64,000 nucleotides of DNA from Actinomycetospora straminea (GCF_028737255.1 NZ_JAQZAN010000008.1:156532-220531); one strand, 5' to 3'. Numbered from the stretch's first letter, positions 35,517-44,630 are shown. Notes: generated by a model not told the origin, from the sequence alone. Numbers and translations: made by a program.

Positions 35517-36697
35517 ACCGTGACCAGGTCGCGGAGGTTGGCGAAGCGGGCGTCGCCGATGCCGCTGACCTCCTGGAGCTGCTCGATCGCGCCGAACCGC
35601 CCGTTCTGGGTGCGCCACTCGAGGATCCGCTGGGCGGTGACCGGCCCGACGCCGGGGAGCTGGTCGAGCTGCTCGAGGGTGGCGGCGTTGAGGTCGAGGC
35701 GCCCGCCCGGGGCACCACCGGACGCACCCCCGGCCGGCGCGGCCGCGCTCCCGGCACCCCCGGCCCCGGCACCCGCACCCCCGGCTCCTGCCGGCGGCGT
35801 CACCGGGGTCGGCACGCCCACCACGACCTGCTCGCCGTCTCCGATCCGCGCCGCGAGGTTGAGCCCGGTCAGGTCTGCCTCGGGCGTCGCGCCGCCCGCC
35901 GCGTCGATGGCGTCGCCGACGCGGCTGCCCGGCGGGATCCGCACGAGCCCGGGCCGCTCCACCTTCCCCGACACCGACACCACGATCGGGCCCTCGGCCG
36001 GCAGCGGCGGGGCGCCCGACGCCGAGGGCAGGGACGGGGCGGGTGGCGCGCCGGCGACCACGGGCAGGGCGGGGACGGGCTCGGGCACCGGGCGGTCGGA
36101 CCACACGCCCACCGCCGCCACCACGGCCGCGACGGCGGCGACGGTCGCGAGGGCCAGGGCGCCGGTGCGCCCCGGGTCCCACCGCGCGCCCACCCACGAC
36201 CCGGGCAGCCACCGCTCCGCCCAGCGACGGACGCGCTCGCCCCGCGCCGGCGGGTCCCAGGCGCTGCCGCGGGACGCCGGCGGGTCGTCCTCGTCGTCGT
36301 CCCACCAGGGGTCCGGCGTCGAGGACCGGGCGTCGCCGCGCGGGAGGTCCGGCGCCGAGCACCGGGCGTCGCCGTCCGGGAGGTCCGGCTGCCCCCGCCA
36401 CGCCCCGGGCCGCGCCGGACCAGCACGGTCACCCGCCGGACCCGGGTCCGCCTCCTCCCGCCACGCCCCTGCACGCGCCGACCGGGCGCCGGCTCCCGGC
36501 ACCACCGCCACCCGCGGCAGCCGCAGCCGCGCGGCCGGCGTGCCCGGCGCCGCGCCCGGCCAGCCGACCCGCTCCGCCGGCCCGGCCGGCTCCCCCACCT
36601 CGACGTCCTCCCTCCCACCCCAGGCGTCCCCCCGGCCGCTGAGCGCCCGCAGGCGGGCGCGGGTGCCGTCGGCGTCGGGCGGGGCGGAGCGGGCCAT
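35513..36697 (-). CDS. comEA: ComEA-like helix-hairpin-helix DNA-binding protein
   Basis: A 394-residue protein. A long acidic/Pro-rich cytoplasmic N-terminus is followed by one membrane segment at about residues 185-205 (ALALATVAAVAAVVAAVGVW). Next come an SLBB domain (VVVSVSGKVERPGLVRIPPGSRVGDAI) and a Gly/Ala linker. Two C-terminal helix-hairpin-helix motifs (LPGVGPVTAQRILEWR and VSGIGDARFANLRDL) bind DNA. ComEA usually hands incoming DNA to ComEC, encoded by the overlapping next gene. ATG 36697 is chosen. The N-terminal extension is far longer than in Bacillus ComEA. Confidence 0.88.
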   Translation of the reverse strand: MARSAPPDADGTRARLRALSGRGDAWGGREDVEVGEPAGPAERVGWPGAAPGTPAARLRLPRVAVVPGAGARSARAGAWREEADPGPAGDRAGPARPGAWRGQPDLPDGDARCSAPDLPRGDARSSTPDPWWDDDEDDPPASRGSAWDPPARGERVRRWAERWLPGSWVGARWDPGRTGALALATVAAVAAVVAAVGVWSDRPVPEPVPALPVVAGAPPAPSLPSASGAPPLPAEGPIVVSVSGKVERPGLVRIPPGSRVGDAIDAAGGATPEADLTGLNLAARIGDGEQVVVGVPTPVTPPAGAGGAGAGAGGAGSAAAPAGGASGGAPGGRLDLNAATLEQLDQLPGVGPVTAQRILEWRTQNGRFGAIEQLQEVSGIGDARFANLRDLVTV

Positions 36698-36833
36698 GCG
36701 CGGGACGCTAGGAAGCCTCGGACCTCGAGGGACAGCGCCGCGCGCCGCCCTGGGGACAGCCGCCAGGGCTGGGGACGCGCGACCGCACCGGCCGGGACGA
36801 GGAGCCTCCGGAAGGCCCATGAGGAACGCCCGC

Positions 36834-37265
36834 TCAGACCCCCGGCATCGTCAGCAGCCGCTCGAGCCGTCGCATGTTCCCGCGGCCCGCCACGCGCAGC
36901 ACGAGCGCCATCACCGGCAGCAGGGGCCGCAGCGGCGGCGACGCCGACAGGTCGATCGTCAGCGTCAGGCGGCAGGCGCGCCCATCGGGGACCACGTCAC
37001 CGACAAGGTCCACCGCGAGGCCCCGGAACGCACACCGCGTGCGCCAGTGCCCCGGCCGCTCGAACGCGACCACCTCGGCGGTCCCGCGCCCGAGCCCCAG
37101 CCACGACCCCGCGTACCGCGACCCGACCCCGATCGGCTCCCGCGTGAGCAGGTCGATGCGCCGCGCGGCGGGGTTCCAGAGCGTCTCGGTGCGCAGGTCG
37201 GCGACCTCGTCGAACACCTTCTCCGCGTCGGCGTCGACGTCCACGCGGTGCACGACCGTCGTCAT
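36834..37265 (-). CDS. SRPBCC-family (polyketide cyclase/START-like) protein
   Basis: A 143-residue START-like fold protein beginning TTVVHRVDVDADAEKVFDEVADLRTETLWNP, with the family helix and strand order continuing to VLRVAGRGNMRRLERLL. Such proteins bind hydrophobic ligands or act as cyclases; nothing here defines the ligand. It is 136 bases upstream of comEA on the same strand and 55 bases downstream of the octT-like gene. Confidence 0.75.
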   Translation of the reverse strand: MTTVVHRVDVDADAEKVFDEVADLRTETLWNPAARRIDLLTREPIGVGSRYAGSWLGLGRGTAEVVAFERPGHWRTRCAFRGLAVDLVGDVVPDGRACRLTLTIDLSASPPLRPLLPVMALVLRVAGRGNMRRLERLLTMPGV

Positions 37266-37320
37266 CGCGGACCTCCCCCCTGCTCGTCCCCCGCTACGGA
37301 GCCTGGTCCCCGGAGGGCGT

Positions 37321-38043
37321 TCAGGCCAGGGCCCGGCCCACCTCGGCCCCCACCGCCGCGCCGACGGCGGCGTGTGCGGACCAGCCCCAGTGGATGCCGT
37401 CGGGGTTGCCGTGGCCGCCGAGGACGTGGTCGGCGACCAGCGGCGCGGGGTCCACCAGCCGCACGCCGGTCGTGGACGCCCAGGCCCGCAGCGCCGCCAC
37501 GTGCCGGTCCCGGCCGGCGTGCACCCCGCCGTAGAACGGCGACCGGTGCACCGCCGGCAGCATCCCGACCACCGGCAGGCCCGGGATCACCATCGTCACG
37601 GCCAGCCGCAGCCGCTCCAGGTGCCGCACCGTCTCCGCCGGCGCCAGGGCCACCGGGCCGGCGGCGCCCAGCACCCGCGCGGCCCGCGGCGTGATCCAGG
37701 CGTGGGCGTCGCGCACCACCCGGCGCACGCGCGGCGCGTGGATCGCCGGGATCAGCTCACGCAGGGCCGTCGGCACCGGCGAGGGCAGCGTGTCCATCCC
37801 CCCGACGCCGAGGACCACGGCGTCCGCGTGCCGCAGCGACGCCCACAGGCGCGGGTCCCCGACCATCGCCCGCCACGCGTGACGCGCGGTCCACCCCAGA
37901 CCCGCGTGCAGCTCGGCCCGGCCGCCCAGCGACGCGGCGGCCACGTGCGGCCACAGGCGGGGCTCGTCGGCGGGCTCGGCGCGGTCCGGTCCGTGGAACG
38001 ACAGCGAGTCGGCGATGACCACCAGGACCGGGCCGGAGCTCAC
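37321..38043 (-). CDS. octT: SGNH hydrolase, diglucosylglycerate octanoyltransferase (OctT)-like
   Basis: A 240-residue SGNH-fold protein with the nucleophile block VVIADSLSFHG, the mid block VVLGVGGMD and the catalytic pair in NPDGIHWGWSAHA. In Mycobacterium, OctT (Rv2418c) lies next to gpgP and rsfS and octanoylates diglucosylglycerate, an early step of methylglucose lipopolysaccharide synthesis. The same order and overlap (GTGA with the phosphatase) occurs here, which supports the assignment more than motifs alone. Activity in this organism is inferred. Confidence 0.78.
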   Translation of the reverse strand: MSSGPVLVVIADSLSFHGPDRAEPADEPRLWPHVAAASLGGRAELHAGLGWTARHAWRAMVGDPRLWASLRHADAVVLGVGGMDTLPSPVPTALRELIPAIHAPRVRRVVRDAHAWITPRAARVLGAAGPVALAPAETVRHLERLRLAVTMVIPGLPVVGMLPAVHRSPFYGGVHAGRDRHVAALRAWASTTGVRLVDPAPLVADHVLGGHGNPDGIHWGWSAHAAVGAAVGAEVGRALA

Positions 38044-38654
38044 GCCCCCAGGCCCCACGCCCGGAGGCGCCAGCGGTCGATGCGGTGCTCGAGAACCGCC
38101 CAGGCGCAGTTGTGCAGCGGCTGCAGGGAGTGCCAGGCGTCGAGCGGCCAGCCCAGGGTCGACGCGGTCAGCGCGCCGATCGTGCCGCCGTGGGCGACGA
38201 CCATCGCCGTCTGGTGCTCGTCGGAGCCCGCGAGCTCGTCGGCCAGCTCGTCGAGCACGGGCACGGCGCGGCGGGCGACGTCGACGCGGGACTCGCCGCC
38301 GGGCGGCGCCCACGCCGGGTCGGTGCGCCACGCCTCGAGACCGCCCGGCCAGCCGGCCTCGACCTCCGGGCCGGTGAGGCCCTCCCACTCGCCGAGGGCC
38401 GTCTCGCGCAGCCGCGGCTCGGGGCGCGGCACCAGCTCGGCCTCCTTGGCGACGGCCTCGGCCGTGCGCCACGCGCGCACCTGGTCGGACGCGACGAGCA
38501 GCGTCGGCTCGTAGGTCGCGAGGACGGGCGCGGCGGCGAGGGCCTGGGCGCGTCCCAGGTCGTCGAGGTCCGGGTCGAGCCGGCCCTGCATGCGGCTCTC
38601 GGCGTTCCACGTCGTCCGCCCGTGCCGGGCGAGGACGATCCGGTGGAGGCTCAC
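38040..38654 (-). CDS. gpgP: Histidine phosphatase, glucosyl-3-phosphoglycerate phosphatase (GpgP)-like
   Basis: A 204-residue phosphoglycerate-mutase-fold phosphatase. The phospho-histidine lies in VLARHGRTTWN, the second catalytic His in VVAHGGTIGA, and the acid in RETALGEWEG. Between rsfS and octT this is the position of mycobacterial GpgP (Rv2419c), which dephosphorylates glucosyl-3-phosphoglycerate to glucosylglycerate. The GTG start overlaps the rsfS stop as GTGA. A generic phosphatase remains possible. Confidence 0.85.
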   Translation of the reverse strand: MSLHRIVLARHGRTTWNAESRMQGRLDPDLDDLGRAQALAAAPVLATYEPTLLVASDQVRAWRTAEAVAKEAELVPRPEPRLRETALGEWEGLTGPEVEAGWPGGLEAWRTDPAWAPPGGESRVDVARRAVPVLDELADELAGSDEHQTAMVVAHGGTIGALTASTLGWPLDAWHSLQPLHNCAWAVLEHRIDRWRLRAWGLGA

Positions 38655-39049
38655 TCGCCGGCGGTCGACCGGTCGGCGGGCGGCCCGTGGACCTCGGCGG
38701 GCAGCGGCACGGCGGGGCAGTCCTTCCACAACCGCTCGAGGCCGTAGAACTCCCGCTCCTCGCTGTGCAGCACGTGGACGACGATGTCGGCGAAGTCCAG
38801 GAGCACCCAGCGGGCCTCCTGGGTGCCCTCGCGACGCACCGGCTTGGCGTCGAGGTCGCGCAGCTTCTCCTCGACGCTGTCGACGATCGCCTGCACCTGG
38901 CGCTCGTTGGGGGCCGACGCGATGACGAAGGCGTCGGTGAGCGGGAGGCGCTCGGACACGTCGATGGCGACGACGTCCTGGGCCAGCTTGTCGGCGGCGG
39001 CGAGCGCGGCGGTCTCGGCCAGACGGCGCGCGCGGTCGGTGACGGCCAC
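38651..39049 (-). CDS. rsfS: Ribosome silencing factor RsfS
   Basis: A 132-residue RsfS/Iojap protein. Core blocks are DVVAIDVSERLPLTDAFVIASAPNERQVQAIVD, then ARWVLLDFADIVVHVLHSEEREFYGLERLW. It binds ribosomal protein L14 and prevents subunit joining in starvation. ATG 39049 is preceded by a clear divergent promoter region shared with the FIST gene. It is the first gene of the rsfS-gpgP-octT operon. nadD, usually adjacent, lies 2.5 kb away. Confidence 0.95.
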   Translation of the reverse strand: MAVTDRARRLAETAALAAADKLAQDVVAIDVSERLPLTDAFVIASAPNERQVQAIVDSVEEKLRDLDAKPVRREGTQEARWVLLDFADIVVHVLHSEEREFYGLERLWKDCPAVPLPAEVHGPPADRSTAGE

Positions 39050-39159
39050 GAAACCCTTCGGGGACGGCGGAACGGGCGATCCGATCGTACTCGACGCGCC
39101 GGACCGGTCGCCCCGTCACGCGGGCGCGCCGCACCCGTGCCACGTCGCATACTGGTCCG

Positions 39160-40317
39160 ATGGCGGACTTCGGGGACGGACTGGCCCAGGGCGCCGATCT
39201 CGTGGCGGCTGCCGAGAACGCGGTCGCGCAGGCCACGGCGCCGCTCGGCGGGCGGCGCCCCGACCTGCTCGCGGTCTTCGTCTGCCACCCCGACCCCGAC
39301 GAGGTCGGCCGGGCCGGCGAGCGGGCGATGCAGGTCGCGGGCGCGCGGGTGGCCATCGGCTGCAGCGCCGGCGGCGTCATCGGCGACGGCCGCGGGGTGG
39401 AGGCGCGCCCGGCGGTCGCGGTGTGGGCGGCCGCGCTGCCCGACGCGTCGCTGACCCCGTTCCGCCTGCACGCCACCCGCACCGAGACCGGCATCACCGT
39501 CGGCGGGATGCCCGTACGCACCGACGCCGACGAGGTCGCGATCCTGCTCGCCGACCCGTACACCTTCCCGATCCAGGGCTTCGTCGAGCAGTCCGGCCAG
39601 GCGCTGCGCGGGCTGCCGCTGGTCGGCGGGCTCGCCTCCGGTCCCGGCGGCGCGGGCGCGACGCGCCTCTTCCTCGACGGGGCCGTGCACGAGCGCGGCG
39701 TGGTCGGCGTGACGATCGGCGGCGACGTCCGGGTCCGCACGCTGGTCAGCCAGGGGTGCCGGCCGGTGGGGCCGACGATGACGGTGACGGCGGCCGAGGG
39801 CCCGCACCTGCAGGGCCTCGCGGGCCAGCCCGCCTACCGCAAGCTCGAGCAGATCGTCCGCGAGCTCGACGAGCACGAGCAGCAGATGGTGGCGCAGGGC
39901 CTGCACCTCGGCGTGGCGATGGACGAGTACGCCGACGACCACCGCCAGGGTGACTTCCTCATCCGCGGCGTCGTCGGCGCCGACCCGGAGCAGGGCACGG
40001 TGACCATCGGCGACGTCGTCGAGGTGGGCCGCACGGTGCGGTTCCAGGTCCGCGACGCCGCGAGCGCCGACGCCGACCTCGACTGGCTCATGACCCGCTT
40101 CCGCGGCGAGGGCGGCACGGCCGGTGCGCTGCTGTTCTCGTGCAACGGGCGCGGTCGGGCCATGTTCCCCGACGCCGACCACGACGTCGCCGCCGTCCGG
40201 CGGGGCCTGGCCCCCGAGGGCGTCGCCGGGTTCTTCGCCGCCGGCGAGATCGGGCCCGTCGCGGCGCGCAACCACCTGCACGCGTTCACCGCGTCGGTGC
40301 TCGCGTTCGGCGGCTGA
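39160..40317 (+). CDS. FIST-domain sensory protein
   Basis: A 385-residue protein with a FIST_N region (ALPDASLTPFRLHATRTETGITVGG) and FIST_C region (YADDHRQGDFLIRGVVGADPEQGTVTIGD ... ALLFSCNGRGRAMFPD). FIST domains are soluble ligand sensors, often linked to small molecules or signal transduction; no output domain is fused here. ATG 39160 is close to the rsfS promoter. It splits the usual nadD-rsfS pair together with the next gene. Confidence 0.87.
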   Translation: MADFGDGLAQGADLVAAAENAVAQATAPLGGRRPDLLAVFVCHPDPDEVGRAGERAMQVAGARVAIGCSAGGVIGDGRGVEARPAVAVWAAALPDASLTPFRLHATRTETGITVGGMPVRTDADEVAILLADPYTFPIQGFVEQSGQALRGLPLVGGLASGPGGAGATRLFLDGAVHERGVVGVTIGGDVRVRTLVSQGCRPVGPTMTVTAAEGPHLQGLAGQPAYRKLEQIVRELDEHEQQMVAQGLHLGVAMDEYADDHRQGDFLIRGVVGADPEQGTVTIGDVVEVGRTVRFQVRDAASADADLDWLMTRFRGEGGTAGALLFSCNGRGRAMFPDADHDVAAVRRGLAPEGVAGFFAAGEIGPVAARNHLHAFTASVLAFGG

Positions 40318-40400
40318 CGAACCCCCGCGCACGACCGGGTGCCGCCGGTCCCTACCGTGGTCGGCGCCCGCGAGCCCGACACGGAGGACCACGACCGGCG

Positions 40401-40814
40401 ATGACCCTCGCGCCACAGCAGGAGGAGCGCCTCCCGCAGGACGTCGTCGCCCTCCTGCGCGGCCGGAACCCGTGCTTCCTCGCCACGGTCCTGCCCGACG
40501 GCACACCCGAGACGTCGGAGACGTGGGTGGACACCGACGGCGTGCACATCGTGCTCAACGCCGTCGAGGGCGCGCAGTTGCTCGACAACGTGCGCCGCGA
40601 CCCGCGGGTGTCGATCGCGATCGCCGACGCCCGCCGCGCCGGGCACGTCGTGACGGTGCGCGGGCGGGTCGTCGACGTCAGCCCGGTGGGCGCCGTCGAG
40701 CACCTCGAGTCGCTCGCCCGGCGCTACCTCGGGCGGCCCTACCCGTGGCACCGCCCCGGGCAGACGCACCTCATCGTCCGCATCGCCCCGACCGCCGTGC
40801 ACCGGCAGGGCTGA
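40401..40814 (+). CDS. PPOX-class F420- or FMN-dependent oxidoreductase
   Basis: A 137-residue split-barrel flavoprotein, about the length of PPOX-class F420-dependent enzymes (Rv1155-like). Visible blocks are NPCFLATVLPDGTPETSETWVDTDGVHIVLN and VSIAIADARRAGHVVTVRGRVVDV. The cofactor (F420 or FMN) cannot be told apart from sequence alone; actinobacteria commonly use F420. ATG 40401 follows GGAGGACC. It lies 83 bases after the FIST gene. Confidence 0.8.
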   Translation: MTLAPQQEERLPQDVVALLRGRNPCFLATVLPDGTPETSETWVDTDGVHIVLNAVEGAQLLDNVRRDPRVSIAIADARRAGHVVTVRGRVVDVSPVGAVEHLESLARRYLGRPYPWHRPGQTHLIVRIAPTAVHRQG

Positions 40815-40820
40815 CACCGG

Positions 40821-41372
40821 CTACCGCGCCTCCGTCACCGACGCGACCTCGGGCGTCGTGGGCAGGAGCGGGCCGGCCAGGTCGGGCCGGGCGAGCACCA
40901 CGCCGAGCCCGACGAGCAGGACGACGAGGACGGCGACCACGGCGGTCACCGCGGTGACCGCGGGCCGACGACGCCGGGCGGCCGCCGGCACGGGCAGGAC
41001 GGCGGGCAGGAGCGCCGGGTGGTGGTGGTCGCGCAGCGCCTCCGGGGGCCACGGTCCCCAGCCGCCGTCGGGGGGTGCCGGGCGCTCGACGACCGGCTGC
41101 ACCGGGATCGCACCGGCCGGCGGCGTGCGCGGGCCCCGGACACCGGTGCGGACGAACCCGCCCGGGGCGTCGGCCCACGCGCGGCGGATGCGCTGCTGCT
41201 CGTCGAGGGCGATCCAGGCGGGCAGGGTCGGGGTCGGTGGGGCGTCCGCGGGGTCCCCGGCCTCGACGGGCGGGGCGGCGCGGGGCCGCGGGACGAGGAC
41301 CACGCGGATGCGCTGCGGGGTCGCCGGGACGTCGCGGTCCTGCGCGCCGTCCGGGGCGGAGTGGCGGCCCAT
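40821..41372 (-). CDS. Single-pass membrane protein, Pro-rich
   Basis: A 183-residue protein. The N-terminal 130 residues are cytoplasmic, Arg/Pro-rich and contain RIRVVLVPRPRAA and PAWIALDEQQRIRRAWADAPGG. One strong membrane segment (AVTAVVAVLVVLLVGLGVVLA) follows, then a short extracytoplasmic tail. ATG 41372 is chosen; the frame extends upstream without character. It is convergent with the PPOX gene and downstream of nadD on the same strand. Function unknown. Confidence 0.6.
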   Translation of the reverse strand: MGRHSAPDGAQDRDVPATPQRIRVVLVPRPRAAPPVEAGDPADAPPTPTLPAWIALDEQQRIRRAWADAPGGFVRTGVRGPRTPPAGAIPVQPVVERPAPPDGGWGPWPPEALRDHHHPALLPAVLPVPAAARRRRPAVTAVTAVVAVLVVLLVGLGVVLARPDLAGPLLPTTPEVASVTEAR

Positions 41373-41543
41373 CAGCCGGTGCGGGTGTCGACGGGACGCG
41401 GCGTCAGCACCGAGATCACACTCCCCCCGAGCGGCCGGTCCCTCCGACGGGCACGGCATCCACGCGGATCTCGGGTCGATCACGGGGAGTGTTAGTTGAA
41501 TCCGGAAGTCGTCACTCGATCGTGTCCTGCGGTCGCGGGACGG

Positions 41544-42179
41544 CTACTCGGAGGCGACGTGCTCGGTCGGGCCGAGCACCCAGCCCTGCCCGCGCGGCCG
41601 GTAGAGCCCGCGCTTGGCGATGTACTGCACGACGCCGTCGGGCACGAGGTACCAGACCGGCTCCCCCGCGGCGACGCGCTCCCGGCACGCCGTCGACGAG
41701 ATCGCCATCGCCGGCACCTCGAGCAGGCTCACCGCGCCGTGGGGCAGGTGGTCGCCGTCGAGGTCGAAGCCGGGCCGGGTGACGCCGACGAAGTGGGCGA
41801 GCCGGAACATGTCGTCGGCGCGGTGCCACGACAGGATCTGCTCGAGGGCGTCCGCGCCGGTGATGAAGAAGAGCTCGTCGTCGGGGAAGATCGTCGCCAG
41901 GTCCTGGAGCGTGTCCACGGTGTACGTCGGCCCGTCGCGGTCGACGTCGACGCGGCTGACCGTGAACCGCGGGTTCGACGCCGTGGCGACGACGGTCATG
42001 AGGTAGCGGTCCTCGGCCGAGCTGACCGACCGGCTCTCCTTGCGGTAGGGCTGCCCGGTCGGCACGAACACGACCTCGTCGAGCGCGAACCGGACCTGCG
42101 CCTCGCTGGCGGCCACGAGGTGACCGTGGTGAATGGGGTCGAAGGTGCCGCCCATGACCCCGATCCGGCGGCCGCTCAT
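41544..42179 (-). CDS. nadD: Nicotinate-nucleotide adenylyltransferase
   Basis: A 211-residue nucleotidyltransferase that makes deamido-NAD from nicotinate mononucleotide and ATP. Motifs are [15 protein letters not shown] (the (H/T)xGH ATP site), [13 protein letters not shown], and [14 protein letters not shown] near the C-terminus. In most relatives nadD adjoins rsfS; here two plus-strand genes and a membrane protein intervene. It is 29 bases from a type A hairpin at its 5' side, so its promoter lies around that element. Confidence 0.95.
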   Translation of the reverse strand: MSGRRIGVMGGTFDPIHHGHLVAASEAQVRFALDEVVFVPTGQPYRKESRSVSSAEDRYLMTVVATASNPRFTVSRVDVDRDGPTYTVDTLQDLATIFPDDELFFITGADALEQILSWHRADDMFRLAHFVGVTRPGFDLDGDHLPHGAVSLLEVPAMAISSTACRERVAAGEPVWYLVPDGVVQYIAKRGLYRPRGQGWVLGPTEHVASE

Positions 42180-42191
42180 CCGATCAGCCTA

Positions 42192-42263
42192 GGTGCGCTG
42201 CGCGCTCGTGAGCAGAAAGACGCGCTACAGCACGTCTTTCTGCTCACCTGCGCGGAGCGCACC
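42192..42263. repeat. Composite hairpin element, type A copy 3
   Basis: Inner arms 42208-42226 and 42229-42247 (19 bases, one mismatch) share GTGAGCAGAAAGA with copies at 9548 and 22923. The outer GGTGCGCT ... AGCGCACC pair (42192-42199, 42256-42263) closes it. It lies between the VWA gene end and the nadD start on the same strand. Here it cannot be simply convergent-gene termination; it may terminate the VWA transcript. Confidence 0.82.
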
Positions 42264-42264
42264 C

Positions 42265-43731
42265 TCACACCGGCAGCAGTCCCGACACCACACCCGCGAG
42301 CTGGGCGGCCGTGCGGCACTCGTGCATGGGGACCACCTCGCCGTAGCGACGGGCCGCCGAGTCGCCGGTGCCCCACTGCGCCTGCGGCTCGGGGTTGAGC
42401 CAGTGCACGTGCCGCGCGTGCTCGGCGAGGTCGGTGAGCACGGTGAGGTTCGGGTCGCGGTAGTTGGTGCGGGCGTCGCCGAGCAGCAGCAGCGAGGTCC
42501 GCGGGCCGACGACGTCCGGCCAGCCCTCGCGGAAGCGTCCGAGCGCCGAGCCGTAGTCGCTGTGGCCGTCGAACGCGATGAGCCCGGGGCGCGCGGTGAT
42601 CTCGGCCATCACGCCGCCGAGGTCGGCGTTCGGGCCGAAGAGGTCGGTGACCTCGACGCAGCCGTCGACGAAGCAGAAGATTCGGATGCGGGAGAACTGC
42701 TCGCGCAGGGCCTGGACCAGCATCATCGTGAAGTGGCTGAACCCCGCCACCGACCCCGAGACGTCGCAGAACAGCACCAGCTCGGGGCGCCCGGGCCGCG
42801 GGCGGCGGAACGCCGGACGCATCGGCACCCCGCCGGTGGACATCGAGCGGCGCAACGTGCGGCGCAGGTCGATCGGGCCCCGGCGCGCCCGGCGGCGGCG
42901 CGCGGCCAGCCGTGACGCCAGGTGGCGCGCGAGCGGGGCGACGCGGCGGCGCAGGTCGGCGAGCTGCTCGGAGTTGGCGGTGAGGAAGTCGACGCGGTCG
43001 CCCTCCTTGGGCACCCCGGTGCGCGCCGCCGCCTCGCGCCCGCGGATCTCCGCGCCCCGCCGGCGCGTCTCGTCGGTGACCATTCGCCGGAACGCCGCGA
43101 TCCTCTCCCGCACCTCGCGGCGCGAGACCTCCTCGGCGAACGGGCTGTCCCACGCCGCGTCCGGCCCGCCGCGCAGGTCGGCGAGCACGCGGGCCAGCAG
43201 CGTCTCGGGACGCACGGCGTTGAGGGCCTGGTAGGCCGACCACGTCGACGGCCGCCCGCCCCCGCCGTCCCCGCGGTCGCCGCCGCCCCCGCCCTGACCC
43301 TGCCCCTGGCCGCCCTGCCCCTGGCCCCGGCCGACCGCGCCCAGGCCGTCCACGATCGCGCGCGCCAGCTCGGCCATCGCCGCGGTGTCGCCGTCGCGCA
43401 GCAGGCCGGCGAGCAGGTCGCGCAGGGCCTCGACGTCGACCGACCCGTCCTCGGCGTAGGGCAGCGCGACCTCGCCCAGCGCGGCGCCCTGACCCAGCGG
43501 GAACCACAGGTCGAACAGCGCGTCGAACACCGCCCGCTGCCCCGACCGGCGCAGCATCGCCGCCGCCAGACCCTCGCGCACCTGCTCGCGGCGCAGGAGG
43601 TCGAGCTCGGCGATCACCGCCGCGGCGTCCACCGACTCCCCCGGGCCCACCGCGATCCCGGCCCGCCGCAGGGCGCCGACGAAGTCGACGAGGTGGGCCG
43701 GCAGGCCGCCGGTGACGGAGGGCGCGCTCAC
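42265..43731 (-). CDS. CoxE-like VWA-domain protein
   Basis: A 488-residue protein with a C-terminal von Willebrand factor A-like domain. The metal-site strand reads LVLFCDVSGSVAGFS (DxSxS variant DVSGS), and a long Gly/Gln-rich linker lies near residues 140-165. CoxE-type proteins pair with MoxR AAA ATPases to insert cofactors or remodel enzymes. GTG 43731 shares one base with the ATPase stop, so they are coupled. The client enzyme is not in this window. The same pair stands near proA in mycobacteria. Confidence 0.85.
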   Translation of the reverse strand: MSAPSVTGGLPAHLVDFVGALRRAGIAVGPGESVDAAAVIAELDLLRREQVREGLAAAMLRRSGQRAVFDALFDLWFPLGQGAALGEVALPYAEDGSVDVEALRDLLAGLLRDGDTAAMAELARAIVDGLGAVGRGQGQGGQGQGQGGGGGDRGDGGGGRPSTWSAYQALNAVRPETLLARVLADLRGGPDAAWDSPFAEEVSRREVRERIAAFRRMVTDETRRRGAEIRGREAAARTGVPKEGDRVDFLTANSEQLADLRRRVAPLARHLASRLAARRRRARRGPIDLRRTLRRSMSTGGVPMRPAFRRPRPGRPELVLFCDVSGSVAGFSHFTMMLVQALREQFSRIRIFCFVDGCVEVTDLFGPNADLGGVMAEITARPGLIAFDGHSDYGSALGRFREGWPDVVGPRTSLLLLGDARTNYRDPNLTVLTDLAEHARHVHWLNPEPQAQWGTGDSAARRYGEVVPMHECRTAAQLAGVVSGLLPV

Positions 43732-44630
43732 TAGTTCAACCGCAGCTCGGCGACCGCCCGCTGCGCGTCGGCCTGGTGCTTGAGGACGACGCCGAGGGTG
43801 GCGCGCACCGTCTCGTCGTCGAGGGTGTCGAGACCGAGGGCGAGCAGGGTGCGGCCCCAGTCGATCGTCTCCGACACCGACGGCGCCTTGCGCAGCTGGA
43901 TGCCGCGCAGCACCCCGACGATGCGCACGAGCTCCTCGGCGAGCGCCTCGGGCAGCTGCGGCACGCGGGCGAGCACGATGCGCCGCTCGAGCTCCGGGTC
44001 GGGGAAGTCGAGGTGCAGGAACAGGCAGCGGCGCTTGAGGGCCTCGGAGAGCTCACGCGTCGCGTTCGAGGTCAGCAGCGTGAACGGGCGCTGGTTCGCG
44101 GTGATCGTGCCCCACTCCGGCACCGTGACCTGGAAGTCGCCGAGCACCTCGAGCAGCAGGCCCTCGACCTCGACGTCGGCCTTGTCGGTCTCGTCGACGA
44201 GCAGCACCGTCGGCTCCTCGCGCCGGATCGCGGTGAGCAGCGGGCGGGGCAGCAGGAACTCCTCGGAGAACACGTCGTCGCGGGTGTCGTCCCACGACTC
44301 GCCCTGGCTCGCGGTGATCCGCAGGAGCTGCTTGGCGTGGTTCCACTCGTAGAGCGCGCGGGCCTCGTCGATGCCCTCGTAGCACTGCAGCCGCACCAGC
44401 CCCGCGCCCGTCGCGTCGGCCACCGCGCGCGCCAGCTCCGTCTTGCCGACCCCGGCCGGGCCCTCGACGAGCAGCGGCTTGCCGAGGCGGTCGGCGAGGA
44501 AGACGGTGGTCGCGACGGCGGTGGACGCGAGGTAACCGACGTCGGCGAGCCGGGTGACGACGTCGTCGACGGAGTCGAACAGGGCCTTCTGGGCCTTCTC
44601 GCCGACCGGCTCGGTGCTCACGGGCCGCAT
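43731..44630 (-). CDS. MoxR-like AAA+ ATPase
   Basis: A 299-residue AAA+ ATPase: Walker A VEGPAGVGKTELA, Walker B TVLLVDETDKAD, sensor 1 LLTSNATRELSEALKRRCLF. MoxR proteins act as chaperones with VWA partners, here the CoxE-like protein translated immediately after it. A downstream GTG at 44621 is an alternative start. It is divergent from the membrane protein at 44770. Confidence 0.9.
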   Translation of the reverse strand: MRPVSTEPVGEKAQKALFDSVDDVVTRLADVGYLASTAVATTVFLADRLGKPLLVEGPAGVGKTELARAVADATGAGLVRLQCYEGIDEARALYEWNHAKQLLRITASQGESWDDTRDDVFSEEFLLPRPLLTAIRREEPTVLLVDETDKADVEVEGLLLEVLGDFQVTVPEWGTITANQRPFTLLTSNATRELSEALKRRCLFLHLDFPDPELERRIVLARVPQLPEALAEELVRIVGVLRGIQLRKAPSVSETIDWGRTLLALGLDTLDDETVRATLGVVLKHQADAQRAVAELRLN

